Source: Variovorax sp. OK212
GTDB lineage: Bacteria; Pseudomonadota; Gammaproteobacteria; Burkholderiales; Burkholderiaceae_C
DNA length: 64,000 nucleotides
Reading direction: 5' to 3'
Assembly: GCF_900112425.1 (NCBI RefSeq)
Contig: NZ_FOLP01000018.1
Span: 55,474-119,473, forward strand
The translations under genes and the position numbers were made by a program. Numbering within the stretch: position 1 is the first letter of the stretch; each line of letters begins with the position of its first letter. A model generated the notes under the pieces. The model had not been told where the DNA came from. It worked only from the letters and a program-made list of their open reading frames with translations, and ran no database searches. This document shows positions 35,312 through 44,716 of this stretch, piece by piece.

Positions 35312-36307
35312 TCACTCCGGTTTGATGTTGAGCTTGTCCAGCACGTCCTGCCAGGTCTTGCGGTCGTCGGCGATGTAGCGCGCCAGCTGTTCGGGGCTGC
35401 CCGGCCGCGGGTAGGTGCCGAGCTCGCGCGACTTGGCCACCACGTCGGGCAGCAGCAGCGCCTCGTTCATGTCCTTGTTGAGCCTGGCGAGCACCAGCGG
35501 GTCGACGCCCTTCTTCGCAATGACGGCGAACCAGCCGTGCGCCACGGCGCCGGGCACGGTCCTGCTGGCGAGCGGAAAGTTTTCAAGCCCGGCCTCGACG
35601 CGGTCGCCCATGCTCGCGAGCACGCGCATGCGCCCGCCCTGCACGTTGCCGGCAACCACGTTGTAGGTCTCGACCATCATCTGCGTCTGGCCGCCCAGCG
35701 TGGCCTGCATGGCCTGCGCGCCGCCGGGGTAGTGCACCTCGAGGAACTGCGCGCCCGACTGCAGGCCCAGCAGCGCCGAGGCCAGGTGCGGCGCGGTGCC
35801 GCGGCCGTTGTCGGCCACCTCGATGCCTTGCGGCTTCGCACGCGCGGCGGCGATGAAGTCGCCCAGCGTCTTGTAGGGCGAGCTGGCCGGCACGGCGAGC
35901 ATGAAAGGCGCGACGGCCGCGAGCGTGACCGGCACGAAGTCGCGGTTGAAGTCGTAGGTCACGCCCTTGATGGTGCTGGGCGCTACCGAGATCGCCGAAC
36001 CCTGCACGAAGCCGAAGTTGTAGCCGTCGGCCTGTGCCGCCAGGATCGCGTTCATGCCGATCACGCCGCTGCCGCCGGGCTTGTTGTCGACGATCACGCC
36101 CTGCCCCCATTTCTCGCCGAGCTTGGCGCCCACATGGCGAATCAGCACGTCGGGCGCCGAGCCCGCGGGGAACGGCACCACGAAACGCACCGCCTGCCGG
36201 GGCCAATTGGCTGCGCTGCCCTGGGCCTGCGCCGGCGGCACCGCACCCAGTAGAGGCAACGCGAGGATGCATGCGACGGCGGCTCTGCGAGAAGGCTTCG
36301 GGCTCAT
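35312..36307 (-). CDS. TctC/Bug-family periplasmic solute receptor
   Basis: A 331-aa tripartite-tricarboxylate-transporter receptor. Residues 1-28 are a signal peptide ending AQAQG, followed by WPRQAVRFVVPFPAGSAPDVLIR, the family's first strand. No TctA/TctB genes are adjacent, so it may be an orphan receptor or sensor, as is common in this order. The ATG at 36307 follows GGAGACAG. It is first in the minus-strand cluster, next to the MarR operators. Confidence 0.87.
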   Translation of the reverse strand: MSPKPSRRAAVACILALPLLGAVPPAQAQGSAANWPRQAVRFVVPFPAGSAPDVLIRHVGAKLGEKWGQGVIVDNKPGGSGVIGMNAILAAQADGYNFGFVQGSAISVAPSTIKGVTYDFNRDFVPVTLAAVAPFMLAVPASSPYKTLGDFIAAARAKPQGIEVADNGRGTAPHLASALLGLQSGAQFLEVHYPGGAQAMQATLGGQTQMMVETYNVVAGNVQGGRMRVLASMGDRVEAGLENFPLASRTVPGAVAHGWFAVIAKKGVDPLVLARLNKDMNEALLLPDVVAKSRELGTYPRPGSPEQLARYIADDRKTWQDVLDKLNIKPE

Positions 36308-36324
36308 GTCTGTCTCCGTATTTG

Positions 36325-36338
36325 CTTGATTATTCAAG
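36325..36338. promoter_or_regulatory. MarR operator copy 1
   Basis: CTTGATTATTCAAG, a near-perfect 14-bp palindrome just upstream of the TctC gene. A second copy lies 34 bp away, about three helical turns, near the marR start. Confidence 0.7.
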
Positions 36339-36358
36339 TAATTGCGGCGGACTATATA

Positions 36359-36372
36359 CTTGATTGTTCAAG
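36359..36372. promoter_or_regulatory. MarR operator copy 2
   Basis: CTTGATTGTTCAAG, differing by one base from copy 1. It overlaps the -10-like TATACT at 36355 and ends 10 bp before the marR ATG, so binding would block marR transcription and the divergent catabolic operon together. Confidence 0.7.
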
Positions 36373-36381
36373 CATGTCTAG

Positions 36382-36831
36382 ATGAAAACCCTGCCCCAAG
36401 ATCACGACCTCGAGAAGGCCATTCCCTTCCTTCTGGCGCGCGCCGGCGCGCGCATGGGCAACGCCTTTGCGAAGGCGTTGAAACCCTACGGACTCGCGCT
36501 GAGCGAATGGCGCGTGTGCGCGTCGCTGCAGCACACACCGCGCCAGACGCTGTCGGAACTGGCCACGCACGCGTCCACCGACCTGTCGGCGCTGTCGCGC
36601 ATCGTCGACCGGCTGGTGGTGCATGAACTGGTGGCGCGCGAGAAGTGCGACACCGACAAGCGCGCGGTGCGCATTGCGCTCACGGAACGCGGACTGACGC
36701 TGACCTGCGAGCTGATTCCGCTCGCGCAGCACTACGAGGCCGTGGCGACCTCGGACTTCAGCGCGGCGGAAGTGAAGACGCTGCGCGCGATGCTGCTGCG
36801 CCTGTACGCCAACGCGACGCCGCTCGCCTGA
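36382..36831 (+). CDS. MarR-family transcriptional regulator
   Basis: A 149-aa winged-helix protein (LSELATHASTDLSALSRIVDRL recognition region; CDTDKRAVRIALT wing). It is divergent from the TctC-decarboxylase-monooxygenase-transporter operon, with two matching palindromes in between. It most likely represses both directions and is released by an aromatic ligand such as a dihydroxybenzoate. It converges with rtcA. Confidence 0.87.
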   Translation: MKTLPQDHDLEKAIPFLLARAGARMGNAFAKALKPYGLALSEWRVCASLQHTPRQTLSELATHASTDLSALSRIVDRLVVHELVAREKCDTDKRAVRIALTERGLTLTCELIPLAQHYEAVATSDFSAAEVKTLRAMLLRLYANATPLA

Positions 36832-36871
36832 GTGAGCGGCACCTCATCGGCCCGACCTTCTGGGTTGGCCC

Positions 36872-37933
36872 TCAGGCCGGCGACACCTGCACCGTGCAGG
36901 CCTGGCGGCTCTCGGTGATGGCAAAGCGCACCGGCAGGAAGCGCTCGATCACTGCGCAGTTGGTGCGCGTGTGTTCCGTCACCTCGCTGCAGGTGAAGGC
37001 ACAGGCCTTCTGGCCCTGCCATGCGGCCAGCGCGAGCAGCAGCGCCAGCTGGTCGGCCAGGTGCGGACCGACCGCTGCCTCGCTCTTCTGGAACGCGCGC
37101 AGTTCCTTCACCAGGCCATGCGCCACCTGCTCGGCGCTCAGCGACTTCTCGCCGAACGCGGTGAACACCTCGGTGACATGCTCGTAAGCCAGCGTGGCCA
37201 GCAGCGCGTTGCCGGGGCCCTCGTTCTGGCGCGCGCCACCGTGGCGCAACTGCTCGCCGGACCAGCCCATCGCACCGCCTAGCGTGTCGAGCTCGCGCGT
37301 CGACACATGGCGCGGCAGGCCGGGCGCCAGGCATTCGGCAAAGCCCGGCTGCTGCCCGCCGCGCGCCATCAGGTCGAAGGGCTGCAGCGCGCCGGCCGCG
37401 GGCACGATGGTCGCCTCGACCTCGCCACCGCCGGCCGGGTAGAAACCGCAGCGGCGCAGCGTGAGCTGCAGGTCCGCGCCCAGGCGGCGCACGAGCGGCG
37501 CAAAGGCGCGCTCCAGGAAATGGAAAGGCGGCGCCATCGGGTTGTGCGTGCCGCCGCTCAGGTGCACCTGGCTCGTGCCGCCGGCCAGCAGCAACGGCGG
37601 CAGCACGGTCTGCAACACCAGCATGCAGCTGCCCGCGCTGGCAATCGCGAAACGGTAGTCGCCCGCGCGCACCGGACCGGGCGCGAAATGCAGCGACTGC
37701 GAGCCGAGCTCGGCGCCGTCGACCTGCGCGCCGCTGATCTGCGCGGCGGCGTTCACGCACGCCAGGTGCTGGCGCATCAGGCCCGGCTTGGCGCGGCCCG
37801 CGCGGATCTTCTCGATGGCCATCGGCTGGCCCGTGACCACCGACAGCGCCAGGCTGGTGCGCAGGATCTGCCCACCGCCCTCGCCTTGCGAGCCGTCGAG
37901 TTCGATCGTTTCTTGTTCTGTCTTCGTCGTCAT
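36872..37933 (-). CDS. rtcA: RNA 3'-terminal phosphate cyclase
   Basis: A 353-aa RtcA. DGSQGEGGGQILRTSLALS (residues 13-31), RAGRAKPGLMRQH and the C-terminal HLADQLALLLALA are diagnostic. His321 in TEHTRTN is the expected adenylylated residue. It converts an RNA 3'-phosphate to a 2',3'-cyclic phosphate using ATP, making ends that RtcB can use. It is the distal gene of a long minus-strand operon starting with rsr. Confidence 0.93.
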   Translation of the reverse strand: MTTKTEQETIELDGSQGEGGGQILRTSLALSVVTGQPMAIEKIRAGRAKPGLMRQHLACVNAAAQISGAQVDGAELGSQSLHFAPGPVRAGDYRFAIASAGSCMLVLQTVLPPLLLAGGTSQVHLSGGTHNPMAPPFHFLERAFAPLVRRLGADLQLTLRRCGFYPAGGGEVEATIVPAAGALQPFDLMARGGQQPGFAECLAPGLPRHVSTRELDTLGGAMGWSGEQLRHGGARQNEGPGNALLATLAYEHVTEVFTAFGEKSLSAEQVAHGLVKELRAFQKSEAAVGPHLADQLALLLALAAWQGQKACAFTCSEVTEHTRTNCAVIERFLPVRFAITESRQACTVQVSPA

Positions 37934-37962
37934 CTTTTTCTTTTCTTCATCCCATGCGCCGG

Positions 37963-40068
37963 CTACATGAAGTCGGCGCGTATCCGGTCCATATCGAAAG
38001 GCGTGATTCCCTGGTGCACGCCGAACACCGTGTCGCCCTCCCCGGGCCCCCCAGCTTCCTCCACCAACGTGCCCCGCGCCCGCGCCCGCGCATGCAGCGT
38101 GAACAGCGTGTGCAGGTCCGGCCTGGCCAGCTCCACCAGCGAACGCAGCATCAGCGACACGCCCGCGAGGTTGCTCTGCACGTTGTTCCACAGCGGCGAC
38201 TTCTTCAAAGCAATGTCGGCCCAGATCACCTCGCGCGCCTCCAGGTCGAAGATCGCCGGCAGGCAGATGGTGGTGTCGGCGGCCACGTCGACGCGGTCGA
38301 CAACCGTCGAGGGCTCGAAGATCTCGCCCGAGCCCGCGGCCGTGCGCGACATCCACCCCGCAAAGCACTCCGGCAGGTCGCAGAAGGCCTGCGAGGTGAA
38401 GCTGTTGATCGAGCTCACCACGTAGCGCACGCCCTTCTCGCGCAACAGCGCCACGTCGAGGTCGATGAACTCGGCCGCGCCCCGCGGCGCATCGACGATG
38501 TCGCCGCTGTGCACGCCGCCGTAGCTCTTCAGGTTGTAGTACGCCAGCACGTCGATGTACTTGTACCGCGCGGTGAAGAGCGCGGCCGACAGGTCGATGT
38601 CGGTGCGGGCGCGGCCGTTCTTCCACCAGAGAAAGAGGCGCACGATGTTCGCGTCCGGCATCGGCAGGCGGCTGCCCCGCACCAGCGTGCGCAGCGCCTT
38701 CGAGGCCGAGCGCTGCGAGAACGGCACGAGGTAGTTGCGCAGCGCCGCATCGACATGGCAACGGCCCAGCGGCGGCAGCGCCGCGAAGCGCTGCAGCAAC
38801 GCCGCCTCGCACAGCGCCGCCGCCCGCTCCGCCACGCCTTCGGGCAGCGGCTCGCGCGTGTCCTCGATGGCGAAGACGCTGGCGGTTTCTCCCTTGGGGA
38901 AGAAGCTGCGCAGCGCATGCGCGCCACGGCGGCGGAAGTGCACCATCGCCTGCAGCAGCACCGCCGTCGAAGCCTGGTGCGCCACCTCGCCGAAGCGCGC
39001 GAGCACGGCGCCCGGCTGGGACGCGATGCGCAGCACATGATCGAGGCGGCGCGCGAAGTCGCCGGGCCGCGTGGGCAGCAACGCAAGTGCCTCGTCGATG
39101 GCACGCGTTTCCAGCTGCCGCTCGATGTGGTGGTTGAAGCCCTGCGGCCGCACGCCGTTGCGCACCCCGTCGAACGCGGCCGCCGCGGCCGGAAAGCGCT
39201 TGGCGTGCTCGCCGGGGTGCAGCACTTCGCCCAGGCGCTTGAACACCTCGGGCCGACGCGCCATGTCTTCGGCCACGCTGGCGCTGCGGTCCATCAACGC
39301 GATGAGCCAGCGGCGCAGCGGGCGCTTCATGCGCGCGAACTTCGTCGGCTCCGCGAGCGACACGTCGCCCTTGCTCCACGCCACGGCCAGCCGCAGCACA
39401 TCGGTGGCAGTCTGAAGACGCGCTTCGAGAAAAGGCAACACGCCCGGCTCTTCCGCCCGCAGCAGTGCACCGCCGAGCGTCGCAAGGTTTTCCTTCGACA
39501 CGATCTGCGCCGGCATCCAGTCGTACACCTTGCTGCCGTACTGGCGCACAAACCAGTCGAGGTCGTCCTTGTCCTGCTGCGACAGCGAACTGCGCGCACC
39601 CGCCAGCTGCGTGAAGATCTGCTCGAAGTCTTCCTGCGTGCCCACGTCGATCGTGCGCAGGTGCGCGCGGCGCGCGGCGTCGCCCAGGTCGGCGCGGCGC
39701 GAGGCCGCTTCGTCGGGCCGCCAGGTTCCAAAGCTCGCGCAATGGCGCACCGCGTTGAGGAACAGCTCGGCCGCGCTCGCCTGCACCACCTGCTCGGGAA
39801 AGTCAGGGTAGAGCGGGCGCCACGCGGGGTGCACGCCTTTCATCTCGCGCACGTCCTTCAGCAGCGCTTTGTAGAACACCTCGAAAGGCTTCGCGTCCCA
39901 GGTGGCCAGGCAGGCGTCGAGCGCCGGCGACAGCGTGAAGCCGAGCGGCTCCAGTTCCTTGTAGAGCGTGGCCAGGTAGGCGGGCGGCAGCACAGCCTGG
40001 CCGGGCTGGGCCAGCACACGCGAACGTCGGCGCAGGTAGATCTGGCTGTTCATTGCGTGGCCGTTCAT
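37963..40068 (-). CDS. TerD-domain protein, MXAN_6230/SCO0854-like
   Basis: About 701 aa. The C-terminal third (from about residue 510) has TerD-like features: TDIDLSAALF, KYIDVLAYYNLKSYGGVHSGDI and EFIDLDVALL. TerD domains bind calcium and are tied to phage, tellurite and DNA-damage stress. The larger N-terminal region is helical and unrecognised; the overall shape recalls the MXAN_6230/SCO0854 family. The start at 40068 (MNGHAMNSQIYL) has AGGGC nearby; 40053 is an alternative. It is 29 bp before rtcA, so it is part of the RNA-repair operon. Confidence 0.72.
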   Translation of the reverse strand: MNGHAMNSQIYLRRRSRVLAQPGQAVLPPAYLATLYKELEPLGFTLSPALDACLATWDAKPFEVFYKALLKDVREMKGVHPAWRPLYPDFPEQVVQASAAELFLNAVRHCASFGTWRPDEAASRRADLGDAARRAHLRTIDVGTQEDFEQIFTQLAGARSSLSQQDKDDLDWFVRQYGSKVYDWMPAQIVSKENLATLGGALLRAEEPGVLPFLEARLQTATDVLRLAVAWSKGDVSLAEPTKFARMKRPLRRWLIALMDRSASVAEDMARRPEVFKRLGEVLHPGEHAKRFPAAAAAFDGVRNGVRPQGFNHHIERQLETRAIDEALALLPTRPGDFARRLDHVLRIASQPGAVLARFGEVAHQASTAVLLQAMVHFRRRGAHALRSFFPKGETASVFAIEDTREPLPEGVAERAAALCEAALLQRFAALPPLGRCHVDAALRNYLVPFSQRSASKALRTLVRGSRLPMPDANIVRLFLWWKNGRARTDIDLSAALFTARYKYIDVLAYYNLKSYGGVHSGDIVDAPRGAAEFIDLDVALLREKGVRYVVSSINSFTSQAFCDLPECFAGWMSRTAAGSGEIFEPSTVVDRVDVAADTTICLPAIFDLEAREVIWADIALKKSPLWNNVQSNLAGVSLMLRSLVELARPDLHTLFTLHARARARGTLVEEAGGPGEGDTVFGVHQGITPFDMDRIRADFM

Positions 40069-40186
40069 CGCGTGCCCTGCGAATGCGCCGGTGCGAACGC
40101 ACGGCGCATGAAAAAAAGAGCGGAAAGCGCAGACCCTAGTTTCCAGATATGAGAGAAGGAAGGACCCACATAGCCGCTCACGAACA

Positions 40187-41035
40187 TCATACGGCCTCCG
40201 TCGCGGCGCGCGCGCCGTGGTCGAAGCGCAGCACCGTCTCGCACAGGAAAGCATCGAGCCCCGCGCCGTCGGACGAGGGCAGCGGCGTCACCGGCTCGGC
40301 CGCGTTGGCCGCCAGCTCGGATTCGATGAACGCATGGATGCCGGGCCAGCGCGGGCTGGTCGCGGCTTCGCCGGCGCGCATCTTCACTTCGAGCAGCGCG
40401 TTGATTTCCTCGATGAGCGCAGCGTCGCGCACGGCATCGAGCGTGTGCTGCGCCAGGTCGGCGAAGCGCATCGGCGGCACGCCGGGCTGCGCACGGATCC
40501 AGCGCGCGGCCAGCAGCGGGCGCAGCACGTAGAGGTATTTCTTGTAGCGCACCTCGTCGGCCTGCAGGTGCTCGCGAAAGTTCTTCTTCGCCATCGAGGT
40601 GTAGTGATGCCAGGCGCGCGCGTTGGAGAACACCGCCTCCGACAGCGCACGAAAGCGCGGCATTGCCACCGCGTCGTTGCGGTACACGATGGGCGAGCGC
40701 AGCCACTCGAGCAGCGTCGGGTTCGACTCGCGCATCAGGCCCAGCGCCTTGCGCAGGTCCCAGCCGTTGATGTCGAGGTCGCCGCTGATCGGCAGCTCGA
40801 TCACGTCGCGGCGCGGCTGCACCGTGAGGTACCACGGCAGGCGGTTCACGTAGATGAAGCGCACGTCGTAGTCGCTGTCGGGCGAGGCAAAGCCCCAGCC
40901 GCGGCTGCCGGATTCGCAGGCGAACAGCACGGTGACATCGTGCTTCGCTTCGATGTCGCGCAGGCCGTCCATGATCTGCGCGCGCATGGCGGGCTCGATC
41001 GGGTGGGCGGAGCGCAGGAATTCTTCGGTGCTCAT
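40187..41035 (-). CDS. RlaP-type nucleotidyltransferase
   Basis: A 282-aa protein. The nucleotidyltransferase core ESGSRGWGFASPDSDYDVRFIYV (the GSRGW and Asp-x-Asp pattern) lies at about residues 41-63, followed by the WDLRKALGLMRESNPTLLEWL helix typical of the RNA-ligase-associated (RlaP, YcgL) group. Such proteins occur beside RNA ligase systems, and their transferase activity on RNA ends is a standing prediction. Here it lies between RNase Z and the TerD-family gene in the rtc operon. Confidence 0.82.
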   Translation of the reverse strand: MSTEEFLRSAHPIEPAMRAQIMDGLRDIEAKHDVTVLFACESGSRGWGFASPDSDYDVRFIYVNRLPWYLTVQPRRDVIELPISGDLDINGWDLRKALGLMRESNPTLLEWLRSPIVYRNDAVAMPRFRALSEAVFSNARAWHHYTSMAKKNFREHLQADEVRYKKYLYVLRPLLAARWIRAQPGVPPMRFADLAQHTLDAVRDAALIEEINALLEVKMRAGEAATSPRWPGIHAFIESELAANAAEPVTPLPSSDGAGLDAFLCETVLRFDHGARAATEAV

Positions 41036-41084
41036 CGGTTCTTCTCTCGTCTTCTTTTCTCGTCTTCTTCGCTCAGGCTCTGGT

Positions 41085-42041
41085 TCAGGCTCGGGTGACG
41101 GTCACCTTGCCGTCGCTGCCGAGTTCATAGACATCCAGGTCGTCGGCCAGGAACGCATGGCCGCGGTAGTGCGCCTGCGTCTCGGCCATCAACTCCGCCA
41201 TGCCTTCCTCGTTCTGGTGGCGCGCGCTGAAATGCGTGAGCACCAGGTTCGGCACCTCGACGGCTTGCGCGAACTCGGCCAGCAGGCGCGCAGAGCTGTG
41301 CATCGGGCCGGGGCCGACCTTGTCGAGCACGGCCTGCGTGTACGTCGCCTCGTGCACCAGCAGCTGTGCGCCCTGGCAGGCGCCGTGCAGCAGCGCGGGC
41401 TCGGCGTTGTCGCCGCCCAGCACGGCCGCTGCGGTGTCGACCTGCGTTTCCGCAAAGTCGGCACTGCGCAGCACCGTGCCGTTGAAGGTCACGTCCTCGC
41501 CGCTCTGCAGCGCACCCCATGCGGGACCGGGTGGCAGGCCGACGGCCTTGAGCGCACCGGCCTTCAGCCGCGTGCGCCGTGTCTCGACCTGCACACGGTA
41601 GGCGTGGCTCGGCACGCGGTGCCGCAGCACATGGCGCTCGATGCGAACGCCGGGCGCTTCGTACACCAGCGCCAGCTCGTCCACATCCACATGCGTGACC
41701 TCGTAGGGCAGGTGCAGGTCGGTCAAGCGGCGCGTGGCCTCGAACCACTCCCACACGGGCAACGGCGCGATGAGCTTCAGCGGCTTCGTGCGCTTGCCCA
41801 TGCCCGCGCTCGCGAGCAGGCCCGGCAGGCCGTAGCAATGGTCGCCATGCACATGCGTGATGCAGACGGCGGCCAGGTCGTTCAGCGACAGCGGCGTTTG
41901 CAGCACACGGTGCTGCGTGCCTTCGCCGCAGTCGAACAGGAACCAGTCGGGACCCAGCACCGTTTGCACCGCAAGTCCGGAGACGTTGCGGTGGCGTGTG
42001 GGGGTGCCGGACGAGGTCCCCAGGAAAGTCAGTTTCATCAT
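41085..42041 (-). CDS. Ribonuclease Z (ElaC-type)
   Basis: A 318-aa metallo-beta-lactamase-fold nuclease. THVHGDHCYGLPGLL carries the HxHxDH zinc motif; FLGTSSGTPTRHRNVSG at the start and LTHFSARH near the end are RNase Z hallmarks. It cleaves tRNA precursors or 3' extensions after the discriminator base. Its place inside an RNA-repair operon, downstream of tRNA-like Y RNAs, suggests it trims damaged or tRNA-like RNA ends. GGGAG in the end of the previous gene is a likely ribosome site. Confidence 0.9.
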   Translation of the reverse strand: MMKLTFLGTSSGTPTRHRNVSGLAVQTVLGPDWFLFDCGEGTQHRVLQTPLSLNDLAAVCITHVHGDHCYGLPGLLASAGMGKRTKPLKLIAPLPVWEWFEATRRLTDLHLPYEVTHVDVDELALVYEAPGVRIERHVLRHRVPSHAYRVQVETRRTRLKAGALKAVGLPPGPAWGALQSGEDVTFNGTVLRSADFAETQVDTAAAVLGGDNAEPALLHGACQGAQLLVHEATYTQAVLDKVGPGPMHSSARLLAEFAQAVEVPNLVLTHFSARHQNEEGMAELMAETQAHYRGHAFLADDLDVYELGSDGKVTVTRA

Positions 42042-42049
42042 CAAGGCGA

Positions 42050-42688
42050 TCACTCCCGGCGCATCCATGCGCTTCTTGCGGCGTCGGCGGCGACGCGCTC
42101 CCAACCGAAGTATCGGCGACCCCCTTCCGGCCGAGCCGCCATGAGCGCATCGAGCTTCTCCAGGTTCGCCTGGCCACCCCAACGGGCCATGGTCTGGATC
42201 GCCACGACGCGCAGGCTCCACCATTTGCTTTGCAGCGCTGCATCGACTTCGGCGGCGGATTGCGCGTTCGATTTCATCGCACCCAGCGCGCGAAGACGCT
42301 CGCACTGCTCACCCAGGAGATTGGCGCCGGGGCCTGCCCGCTGCAAACGCTCACGGCGCGCGCGACGGCACGCGAGGCAGCGCACCGCATGGCTGTCGAC
42401 AGGGCCGTGCACCACCTCGTACCACCACTTCTGCTGCTTGGCCGTCCACACTTCTTCCGCCCCGCAATCGCGGCAGGTGAAAGCGCGCGCAACGTAGCGC
42501 ATGGGCAGCAGCCCGTAGGTGTTGTTCCAGCGCCGCAGCACCGAAAGGTCCGCGGGCTCTTCGTCCCACGCATGCACTGCCGACCCCGGCTTCAGGGCGC
42601 GTTGCGCGCGACGCGCTACAGCCAACGGAACCGCGCGGTCGAGGCGCCGTGCCTTGATCTCGGCACGTCGTTGCTTGTTGCTTTTCAT
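42050..42688 (-). CDS. Zinc-ribbon domain protein
   Basis: A 212-aa basic protein. FTCRDCGAEEVWTAKQQKWW and RCLACRRARR supply two Cys pairs of the small zinc-ribbon family annotated as probable zinc-ribbon domain. The N-terminus is rich in Lys/Arg (MKSNKQRRAEIKARRLD), consistent with RNA binding. The C-terminal half (AALQSKWWSLRVVAIQTMARWGG) has a HEAT-like look. It is 8 bp from the RNase Z start. Its role in RNA repair is inferred from the operon only. Confidence 0.7.
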   Translation of the reverse strand: MKSNKQRRAEIKARRLDRAVPLAVARRAQRALKPGSAVHAWDEEPADLSVLRRWNNTYGLLPMRYVARAFTCRDCGAEEVWTAKQQKWWYEVVHGPVDSHAVRCLACRRARRERLQRAGPGANLLGEQCERLRALGAMKSNAQSAAEVDAALQSKWWSLRVVAIQTMARWGGQANLEKLDALMAARPEGGRRYFGWERVAADAARSAWMRRE

Positions 42689-42745
42689 TTTTTCAAACCT
42701 TCGCAATACGTTGCTACGAAGGCCGGCCGGTTTCCCGGAATCCTT

Positions 42746-43033
42746 CTATAGCTCTTCCACTGTCACGATACCTTCGCCCGTGGCGAGTTGAACGACGCAA
42801 CCCAACACCTGTCGCGCGAAATTGCTGTTCGCCAGCAGGCAGACGACGAAGCCGTCGGCCTCGATGGTCACCGAGGCGTGCGCCCATTCCGAAGGCGAGG
42901 ATGGCGGCGCGGGATAGAAGTCCGCACGATCGCCGTCCACCCGCAGATGGCAGCCGATGCCCGCCTTCCTGCAGAAGCCTTCCGCCACGGCACGCGACGG
43001 CAACGCCACCTTGACGCGGTAGTCCACGCCCAT
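42746..43033 (-). CDS. Small protein of unknown function in the rtc operon
   Basis: A 95-aa protein starting MGVDYRVKVALPS two bases after the rtcB stop, so it is coupled to rtcB. It has no signal peptide, no Cys cluster and no recognised domain. The sequence alternates beta-like segments (HASVTIEADGFVVCLLANS), suggesting a compact alpha/beta fold. It may be an RtcB accessory factor, but nothing in the sequence proves that. Confidence 0.7.
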   Translation of the reverse strand: MGVDYRVKVALPSRAVAEGFCRKAGIGCHLRVDGDRADFYPAPPSSPSEWAHASVTIEADGFVVCLLANSNFARQVLGCVVQLATGEGIVTVEEL

Positions 43034-43035
43034 GG

Positions 43036-44259
<1,224 letters not shown>

Positions 44260-44346
44260 TTTCTTTTCTCTCTCCGTGTGTCTGACTATTCTTCACGACG
44301 AACCCGCACCGGTACGGCGACCATGATGCGTGCCCCAAACAAAAAT

Positions 44347-44470
44347 GAGATGACGAGTAACGACAGGTCGTTGACTGAGCTATCTGCCGAAACAGACCGG
44401 GGTTCGGACCCGGGACCTTCATGGCCAAGACCATGACGCTCTAACCTGTAGACCTGCCTGCATTCACCTC
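44347..44470 (-). ncRNA. Y-RNA-like module D with permuted tRNA body (D-loop attachment)
   Basis: On the minus strand: outer stem GAGGTGA/TCATCTC (one G-U), 5' loop ATGCA, inner 8-bp stem GGCAGGTC/GACCTGTC (one G-U), 3' loop GTTACTCG. Inside is a tRNA-like body: T-arm CCGGG-TCCGAAC-CCCGG, capped acceptor TCTG-TTTCGG-CAGA, the TA linker, a D-stem formed by distant GCTC and GAGC, and a closed anticodon-arm hairpin TCATGG/CCATGA. The Y stem therefore enters through the D-loop. This is the last module before rtcB. Confidence 0.8.
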
Positions 44471-44481
44471 GAAACAAAAAA

Positions 44482-44600
44482 GCAGCGACAAAAATCGACG
44501 AAACGTCGTGCTCTACCACTGAGCTACGGTCTTTAGACCGGCGGGATTCGAACCCGCGACCACGAGATTAAGAGTCTGTAGTTCCGTCAGCATTCGCTGC
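44482..44600 (-). ncRNA. Y-RNA-like module C (YrlA type) with permuted tRNA body (anticodon-arm attachment)
   Basis: On the minus strand: outer stem GCAGCGA/TCGCTGC, 5' loop ATGCT, inner stem GACGGAAC/GTTTCGTC (one G-U), 3' loop GATTTTTG. The tRNA body has T-arm GCGGG-TTCGAAT-CCCGC, acceptor CGGTC capped by TAAA and closing on GACCG, TA linker, and a complete D-arm GCTC-AGTGGTA-GAGC. Only a short remnant (CGA/TCG) of the anticodon stem remains, where the Y stem joins. An acceptor closed by a loop is the hallmark of YrlA RNAs that mimic tRNA. Confidence 0.85.
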
Positions 44601-44610
44601 ACAAAAAACA

Positions 44611-44700
44611 GTGCGACAAAAGTGGCAAGACATCGACCGCGCCGCAGAGGCTGGGGACTCGAACCCCCGGTCATCCATGTAGTCCTGCCTGCATTCGCAC
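44611..44700 (-). ncRNA. Y-RNA-like module B with reduced tRNA-like body
   Basis: On the minus strand: outer stem GTGCGA/TCGCAC, 5' loop ATGCA, inner stem GGCAGGAC/GTCTTGCC (one G-U), 3' loop ACTTTTG. The head keeps a T-arm (GGGG-TTCGAGT-CCCC), a short capped hairpin GCC-TCTGC-GGC in the acceptor position and a GACC/GGTC helix, but no clear D-arm. It looks like a shortened form of the module C design. Confidence 0.75.
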
Positions 44701-44716
44701 ATTCAACCTTCATCCC

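Noticed and set aside
35304..35315. GTG start four codons upstream for the decarboxylase
   Set aside because: The ATG at 35303 puts Glu8, His10 and His164 at the family positions, and the GTG overlaps the preceding gene's stop.
44281..44346. Fifth Y-RNA or tRNA-like module next to rtcB
   Set aside because: There is a GTGCGGGTTCG stretch and a small CCG/CGG hairpin, but no outer stem, ATGC loop or T-arm pairing as in the other four.
44347..44700. Ordinary tRNA genes or tRNA fragments
   Set aside because: T-arms are clear, but the 3' half comes before the 5' half, acceptor stems are closed by short loops, and each body sits inside a Y-type stem. No module can give a normal mature tRNA.
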